Below are positions 4,903 to 9,351 of a DNA stretch of 9,351 nucleotides, piece by piece (the stretch's first letter is position 1; every line of letters begins with the position of its first letter). Location: NCBI GenBank assembly GCA_009469685.1, contig SSTA01000389.1, positions 1 to 9,351 of the forward strand, read 5' to 3'. The notes beneath the pieces were generated by a model. It worked only from the letters and a program-made list of their open reading frames with translations, was not told the origin of the DNA and did no database searches. This DNA comes from Azonexaceae bacterium. GTDB lineage: Bacteria > Pseudomonadota > Gammaproteobacteria > Burkholderiales > Rhodocyclaceae. The translations under genes were made by a program, and so were the position numbers.

Positions 4903-6182
4903 GGCGGTTCGCCGGCGCCGCCCTGGTCTTGTCCCTGACGCCGCTGGCCCGGGGTGCGGCAAAGCTCCCCGCCGTCCTGGCCGTGCGCATCTGGCCCGCT
5001 GCCGATTACACCCGGGTGACGCTGGAGCACGACGCTCCTTTGAAATTTAACCATTTTCTCGTGGAGAATCCGGATCGCCTGGTGGTCGATATCGAGGGGG
5101 TCGAATTCGACAGCGTTCTCGACAGTCTCGCCCGCAAGGTGACGACCGACGACCCCTACATCAAGCTGATTCGGGCGGGGCGCTTCAAGCCTGGAATCGT
5201 CCGGGTGGTCATGGAACTCAAGACCAAGGTGGCGCCCCAGGTCTTCGTCTTGAAGCCGGTGGGGGAGTATGGGCATCGTTTGGTCCTTGACGTCTATCCC
5301 CTGGAAGCGCCCGATCCGCTCTTGGCCCTGATGGAAGGCAAGCGAGAAGCGGTCGCGCCGTTAAACGAGGAAGCAGCGGTTCCAGCACAGCCGCAGATGC
5401 GGGCCGAAACGGTCGAGGCGCCGGAGGTGCAGACGTCGCGCAAGTCGGCAAAGCCGGTCGTGGACCGCCTGGTGACCATCACCCTCGATCCCGGCCACGG
5501 GGGAGAGGATCCCGGTGCGGTTGGACGGGGGGGTACCTACGAAAAGGAAGTCACCCTGGAAGTGGCCCGGCGACTCAAGGCGAAGCTCGACGGCGAACCC
5601 AGCATGCGGGCCGTTCTGACCCGGGATTCGGACTTCTTCGTTCCGCTTCAGACGCGGGTGCAGAAGGCCCGCAGGGTTCATTCCGACCTCTTCGTCTCGA
5701 TTCATGCGGACGCCTGGATCAAGCCGGATGCAAAGGGGTCGTCGGTCTTTGTCCTTTCCGAACGGGGGGCGTCGAGTTCGGCAGCCCGCTGGCTGGCTCA
5801 AAAGGAAAATGAGGCCGATCTCGTCGGGGGCGTCAATCTGGACGTCAAGGATCCCTTCCTGGCCCGCACCCTGCTGGACCTTTCCCAGACGGCCACCATC
5901 AGCGACAGCCTCAAGCTCGGCAGATACGTATTGGGTGAGCTGGGCAACATCAATACCCTGCACAAGGCTCAGGTGGAGCAAGCCGGTTTTGCCGTACTCA
6001 AGGCGCCGGACATTCCCTCGATCCTGGTCGAGACCGCCTTCATCTCCAATCCGGAGGAGGAGCACCGGCTGAACGACGACCGCTACCAGGACAAACTGGC
6101 GGAAGCCATCGTACGCGGAATACGGCTGTATTTCTCCAAACACCCGCCCTTGCCGAAGGCACGGATGGCAGCCCTCGGGTAA
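4860..6182 (+). CDS. amiC: Cell-division N-acetylmuramoyl-L-alanine amidase (AmiC type)
   Basis: This periplasmic zinc amidase cuts the bond between N-acetylmuramic acid and the stem peptide, splitting septal peptidoglycan. The 440 residues begin with a Tat-like signal (T-R-R-R-L-G-R-F at 10-17, a hydrophobic run, cleavage likely near 31-34), as in E. coli AmiC. An AMIN domain (about 36-150) that binds septal wall or membrane is followed by a linker at 150-200. The Amidase_3 domain (about 203-428) has zinc ligands H213 (P-G-H-G-G), E228 and H282 (S-I-H-A-D), plus catalytic E391 (V-E-T-A-F-I-S-N). The segment around 310-350 matches the inhibitory helix region of AmiA/B/C enzymes, so activation by an EnvC- or NlpD-like partner is expected. 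ATG 4860 is chosen over the frame extension to 4734 because it begins the signal peptide. AmiB is the alternative name. Confidence 0.93.
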   Translation: MRNPSGFSATRRRLGRFAGAALVLSLTPLARGAAKLPAVLAVRIWPAADYTRVTLEHDAPLKFNHFLVENPDRLVVDIEGVEFDSVLDSLARKVTTDDPYIKLIRAGRFKPGIVRVVMELKTKVAPQVFVLKPVGEYGHRLVLDVYPLEAPDPLLALMEGKREAVAPLNEEAAVPAQPQMRAETVEAPEVQTSRKSAKPVVDRLVTITLDPGHGGEDPGAVGRGGTYEKEVTLEVARRLKAKLDGEPSMRAVLTRDSDFFVPLQTRVQKARRVHSDLFVSIHADAWIKPDAKGSSVFVLSERGASSSAARWLAQKENEADLVGGVNLDVKDPFLARTLLDLSQTATISDSLKLGRYVLGELGNINTLHKAQVEQAGFAVLKAPDIPSILVETAFISNPEEEHRLNDDRYQDKLAEAIVRGIRLYFSKHPPLPKARMAALG

Positions 6183-6197
6183 ATCCGTTCGCGCACG

Positions 6198-7244
6198 TCA
6201 AAAGAGCTCGATTTCGCCCTTCTGGAGCGATTTGGCTGCCAGGGCGCCGCTTTCCACCAATTCTTCGTAAAAGGCCACCTGATTGCGGCCATTGCGCTTG
6301 CAGTAGTACAGCGCTTCGTCGGCCCTATCGATGACGTCCGTTGGGGTGTCGGCGCCCTGCAGTCGACTGAAGCCGATACTGACCGTTACTTGGCCGACTT
6401 GGGTAAAGACGTGCCGTTCCAAATTTTGGCGGAAACGGTTCAGGGCCTTGCAGGCGTCGTCGGCCTTGGCAGGCTGGAGTACGACGACGAATTCCTCGCC
6501 GCCGAAGCGGAACAATTGGTCGTCGAAGCGAAAGCTTCGGCGCAGAATCTGCGACAGGGTGACCAGAACCTCGTCGCCGATCAAGTGACCGTGGTTGTCA
6601 TTGATGGACTTGAATCGGTCGATGTCGCAAACGGCCAGCCAGTGGGTGGTGGTTTTTCCGCCGCTCCGCCGGCGCGCCTTCAATTTGATCCGGTCATCCG
6701 CTGCATCGTCCTGGGCTTTACCCAGAAGTTCGAAAAGATGCTTGTCAAAAGTCTTGCGATTGGCGAGCTGGGTGAGAGTGTCGGTCTCTCCATAGTCCAG
6801 CAGTCCGATGTGGTTCCCGAAGTACTCGGTGACAGCCATCAGCAAGACGCGCAGATCCGCGGGAAAATCCTCGGAAACGACGATCTCGATCACATAGACG
6901 AGCTGGTTCAGTTGAACCACGGGGAAGGCCAGCCGATTGGCGCCACCGGGAAGCTCTTCCAGACTGACCGACCTTTCCCGGCGGCAACGCGCGAGGAGGG
7001 GGTCGTCGTCGATGGGTCGGCAGTAGCGGCGGTCAGGCAGGTAAGCGTTGTGAACGTAGCGGCTGCGAGAATCGAGGCCGGCGCAGGCGAACATCATCGT
7101 TCCCCGGCTACTGGCATAACACCGGTAGATCGTGACGGATATCGGGTGAAAGAGGTCGGCCAGCGCATCGATCAGGGCCTCGTTGATCTCAGTGCGATCC
7201 CGTTTCGACGAAGTGCGAACGATATGGCTGATCAACTGGAGCAT
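6198..7244 (-). CDS. GGDEF-domain diguanylate cyclase
   Basis: It is predicted to make cyclic di-GMP from two GTP. Numbered from ATG 7244 (348 residues), the C-terminal GGDEF domain begins at D-T-L-T-Q-L-A-N-R (155-163). It has the metal-site D-I-D-R-F-K-S-I-N-D (207-216) and G-G-E-E-F at 248-252, a catalytically competent variant. The I-site R-F-D-D lies at 239-242, so product inhibition is likely. Roughly residues 8-145 form a soluble N-terminal region with the look of a GAF-type sensor; I see no membrane helix and cannot name a ligand. A basic insertion lies at about 177-201, between the first strand motif and D-I-D. TTG 7265 is an alternative start; neither has a clear Shine-Dalgarno. The gene converges on amiC with 15 bases between stop codons. 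Confidence 0.92.
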   Translation of the reverse strand: MLQLISHIVRTSSKRDRTEINEALIDALADLFHPISVTIYRCYASSRGTMMFACAGLDSRSRYVHNAYLPDRRYCRPIDDDPLLARCRRERSVSLEELPGGANRLAFPVVQLNQLVYVIEIVVSEDFPADLRVLLMAVTEYFGNHIGLLDYGETDTLTQLANRKTFDKHLFELLGKAQDDAADDRIKLKARRRSGGKTTTHWLAVCDIDRFKSINDNHGHLIGDEVLVTLSQILRRSFRFDDQLFRFGGEEFVVVLQPAKADDACKALNRFRQNLERHVFTQVGQVTVSIGFSRLQGADTPTDVIDRADEALYYCKRNGRNQVAFYEELVESGALAAKSLQKGEIELF

Positions 7245-7291
7245 GGCGACCGAGAGCGCTGGCAAGTCCGAAGCAGGTTGAAATCGGAGGG

Positions 7292-7297
7292 ATTATA
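7292..7297 (-). promoter_or_regulatory. -10 box for the diguanylate cyclase gene
   Basis: The minus strand reads TATAAT here, a perfect -10 hexamer. Transcription would begin near 7285, leaving a leader of about 40 bases before ATG 7244. No good -35 match is seen at the usual distance, so an activator may be needed or the match may be fortuitous. Confidence 0.4.
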
Positions 7298-7376
7298 ACT
7301 TCGGGTGGGGGTGCTCGCCGACGACTTTCCTAAAGTCCGATGCGGGGTTCTTGCGGTCCGGGTGAGTCGGAAACGC

Positions 7377-7382
7377 TATAAT
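7377..7382 (+). promoter_or_regulatory. -10 box for ribF-ileS
   Basis: TATAAT lies 21 bases before the ribF ATG at 7404 and would start transcription near 7389, leaving a leader of about 15 bases. The nearest -35-like hexamer, TTGCGG at 7351-7356, is 20 bases away, wider than usual. The position of this box supports ATG 7404 over the upstream in-frame GTG at 7305. Confidence 0.45.
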
Positions 7383-7403
7383 TTAAGCTTTTTTGGGTTT
7401 CGC

Positions 7404-8324
7404 ATGCGGGTCTTTCGCGGCTTCTCGTCCTCGGTATCGGCTCCGACCGTCCTCGCGGTTGGCAATTTCGATGGCGTACACCGAGGGCATGGCGCTCTGA
7501 TCGAACGTCTGGTGGCCGTGGCGGACCTGCGCAGGTTGACGCCGACAGTGCTGACCTTCGAGCCCCATCCGCGGGAGTTCTTCGCTCCCGACTCGGCGCC
7601 GGCGCGGCTGACTACGCTGCGGGAAAAGCTCGAACTGCTGGCCGAGTGCGGTGCGCGTCAAGCGATGGTCTGCCGTTTCGACGCAGACTTTTCAGCCCTC
7701 GAGGCCGACGCGTTCATCGAGCGGGTTCTAGTGCAGGGGCTGAAGGTGGCACACTTAGTCATCGGCGACGATTTTCGCTTCGGTCGCGGTCGCCGGGGGG
7801 ACTTTGCCCTCCTGGAGCGTGCCGGCGCGGATTCGGGCTTCACCGTCGAGGCCATGCCCAGTGTCGTCGTCGATGGTGAGCGGGTTTCCAGCTCTGGCGT
7901 ACGCGATGCCCTTGGCGCCGGGAACATGGAGCGAGCGGCGCGACTGCTCGGACGGCCCTACATGATCGACGGTCGTGTCGTCCAGGGCGACAAGATCGGG
8001 CGTCAACTGGGTTTTCGCACGGCCAACATCCGTATCAAGCACAATCCGCTGCCGATGACCGGCGTGTATTGCGTCGAGGTCAGCGGGTTGGGCGAACGGC
8101 CCCTGCCGGGGGTCGCCAACCTGGGCATACGCCCAACCCTGGGGGGCACCCGGCCGCTGCTGGAAATCCACCTTTTCGACTTCGACCGCGACATCTACGG
8201 AGCCCACCTGGCGGTGCGTTTCGTTCATAAGTTGCGCGACGAGCGCCGTTTTCCCGATTTCGACGCCCTCAAGGCCCAGATCGCTGCCGATGCAGCGGTG
8301 GCCCGGGCCTATTTCAAGCTGTGA
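7404..8324 (+). CDS. ribF: Bifunctional riboflavin kinase / FAD synthetase RibF
   Basis: RibF phosphorylates riboflavin to FMN and adenylates FMN to FAD. At 306 residues it has the usual length and both domains. The N-terminal nucleotidyltransferase (about 14-175) shows G-N-F-D-G-V-H-R-G-H at 20-29, F-E-P-H-P-R-E-F-F at 52-60, G-D-D-F-R-F-G-R-G-R-R-G-D at 121-133 and S-S-S-G-V-R at 162-167. The C-terminal kinase (about 184-306) shows G-R-P-Y at 183-186, G-R-Q-L-G-F-R-T-A-N at 199-208 with the Mg-binding T-A-N, G-V-A-N-L-G-I-R-P-T at 236-245, and L-E-I-H-L-F-D-F with the likely catalytic E254. The frame stays open upstream to a GTG at 7305, but conserved sequence starts after 7404 and a TATAAT lies between. 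It is nine bases ahead of ileS, a standard pairing. Confidence 0.95.
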   Translation: MRVFRGFSSSVSAPTVLAVGNFDGVHRGHGALIERLVAVADLRRLTPTVLTFEPHPREFFAPDSAPARLTTLREKLELLAECGARQAMVCRFDADFSALEADAFIERVLVQGLKVAHLVIGDDFRFGRGRRGDFALLERAGADSGFTVEAMPSVVVDGERVSSSGVRDALGAGNMERAARLLGRPYMIDGRVVQGDKIGRQLGFRTANIRIKHNPLPMTGVYCVEVSGLGERPLPGVANLGIRPTLGGTRPLLEIHLFDFDRDIYGAHLAVRFVHKLRDERRFPDFDALKAQIAADAAVARAYFKL

Positions 8325-8333
8325 GCACCCAAA

Positions 8334-9351
8334 ATGGCTGACTACAAGGACACCCTCAATCTTCCCGATACGCCGTTTCCCATGCGGGGTGACTTGCCCA
8401 AGCGCGAACCCCTGTGGGTCAAGGAATGGCAAGAGAAGAAGCTCTACCAGAAGATCCGCGAAGCGTGTGCCGGCCGCCCCCGCTTCGTACTCCATGACGG
8501 CCCGCCCTATGCGAACGGCGACATCCACATCGGTCACGCGGTGAACAAGATTCTCAAGGACATCATCGTCCGTTCGCGTACCTTGGCGGGTTTTGACGCG
8601 CCCTACGTTCCGGGCTGGGACTGCCACGGCCTGCCCATCGAGCATCAGATCGAAAAGCAGCACGGCAAGGCCATCACGGCCGACAAGGTGCGCGAACTCT
8701 CCCGCGCCTATGCTGGCGAACAAGTCGAGCGCCAGAAGAAGGACTTCATTCGCCTGGGCGTGCTGGGCGAATGGGACAACCCCTACCTGACCATGGCCTT
8801 CAAGGCCGAGGCCGACGAAATCCGCGCCCTGGGCAAGATCCTCGAGCGTGGTTACCTCTACCAGGGCCTCAAGCCCGTCAACTGGTGCCTGGACTGCGGC
8901 TCGGCGCTCGCCGAGGCCGAGGTGGAATACGAGGACAAGACTTCGCCGGCCATCGATGTCGCCTTCCCGGTCCACGACAACCACGCCGAGAAGGTCGCCC
9001 ACGCCTTCGGACTTACCCACCTGCGGGGCCCCGCTTTCGCCGTCATCTGGACGACGACGCCGTGGACCCTGCCCGCCAACGAGGCGGTGAGTGTCCATCC
9101 GGAGCTGACCTACGACCTCATCGAGACCCCCAAGGGCGCCCTCATCCTCGTCCGCGAGCTGGCCGACGCCTGCTTGAAACGCTACGGCCTGGAGGGCACG
9201 GTCGTCGGTACCTGCAGCGGCGACAAGCTGGATCAGGTGGCATTGCGCCATCCCTTCCAGAATCGCGACGTGGCCATCATCTGCGGCACTCATGTGACCG
9301 TGGATGCCGGTACCGGCTTGGTGCACACCGCCCCCGCCCACGGTGTGGACG
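8334..9351 (+). CDS. ileS: Isoleucyl-tRNA synthetase IleS, N-terminal part (truncated by window end)
   Basis: IleS charges tRNA-Ile and hydrolyses mis-activated valine. The first 339 codons are present and the frame is open to the right edge. Visible class I signatures are [11 protein letters not shown] at 58-68 (the HIGH ATP site), [11 protein letters not shown] at 93-103, and the [19 protein letters not shown] region at 181-199. The CP1 editing domain follows, with [11 protein letters not shown] at 239-249 and [12 protein letters not shown] at 326-337. KMSKS and the anticodon-binding and zinc-binding C-terminal parts lie beyond the window. The start ATG 8334 follows the ribF stop by nine bases with only a weak ribosome site, suggesting co-transcription and perhaps translational coupling with ribF. 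Confidence 0.97.
   Translation, partial: MADYKDTLNLPDTPFPMRGDLPKREPLWVKEWQEKKLYQKIREACAGRPRFVLHDGPPYANGDIHIGHAVNKILKDIIVRSRTLAGFDAPYVPGWDCHGLPIEHQIEKQHGKAITADKVRELSRAYAGEQVERQKKDFIRLGVLGEWDNPYLTMAFKAEADEIRALGKILERGYLYQGLKPVNWCLDCGSALAEAEVEYEDKTSPAIDVAFPVHDNHAEKVAHAFGLTHLRGPAFAVIWTTTPWTLPANEAVSVHPELTYDLIETPKGALILVRELADACLKRYGLEGTVVGTCSGDKLDQVALRHPFQNRDVAIICGTHVTVDAGTGLVHTAPAHGVD

Noticed and set aside
5361..6143. A 260-codon minus-strand frame
   Set aside because: It is antisense to the catalytic half of amiC, with no family features of its own.
6390..7298. A 302-codon plus-strand frame
   Set aside because: It is antisense to the GGDEF gene, whose motifs are unambiguous; the frame has no ribosome site or recognisable domain.
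7755..9341. A 528-codon open frame on the minus strand
   Set aside because: It lies opposite ribF and ileS, both of which have clear family motifs. Long antisense frames are expected opposite GC-rich genes, and its translation shows no domain I recognise.
1..9351. A mobile island, defence system or CRISPR locus
   Set aside because: No transposase, integrase, phage gene, direct-repeat array or tRNA-flanked insertion was seen; apart from the tsaE patch, composition appears uniform by eye.

Overview
The window is a GC-rich, densely coded bacterial chromosome segment. Gene content and order (queG divergent from tsaE-amiC, ribF-ileS, a SpoIIAA-like/sulfurtransferase pair, a Cys-rich hemerythrin) fit a betaproteobacterium, possibly of the Rhodocyclales. 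That placement is inferred from gene style and neighbourhood, not from a marker-gene comparison. I see no rRNA, tRNA, CRISPR array, transposase or integrase, nor any clear transferred island.

Left part (1-2667, all + strand): the 3' end of a Rieske-type ring-hydroxylating dioxygenase alpha subunit, a candidate terminator, a DMT/EamA permease, a 253-bp non-coding gap ending in nested inverted repeats, then a likely two-gene operon of a small SpoIIAA-like protein and a two-domain sulfurtransferase. Middle (2668-4416, - strand): a hemerythrin-like diiron protein with an extra Cys/His-rich segment and a well-formed sigma70-type promoter, and the epoxyqueuosine reductase queG.

The queG start codon overlaps that of the divergent tsaE by a few bases. 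tsaE then overlaps amiC, a Tat-type cell-division amidase, so tRNA modification (Q and t6A) and cell-wall splitting sit together, as is common in Proteobacteria. On the right, a diguanylate cyclase on the - strand is convergent with amiC and divergent from ribF-ileS. The cyclase and ribF are each preceded by a TATAAT hexamer in their shared 159-bp gap. ribF makes FMN and FAD, and ileS charges tRNA-Ile; ileS runs off the right edge.

Most of this is housekeeping sequence. I found no convincing previously undescribed multi-gene system. The observations most worth a second look are the Cys-rich segment of the hemerythrin, the stacked inverted repeats before the SpoIIAA-like gene, and an AT-rich, promoter-like patch inside tsaE.
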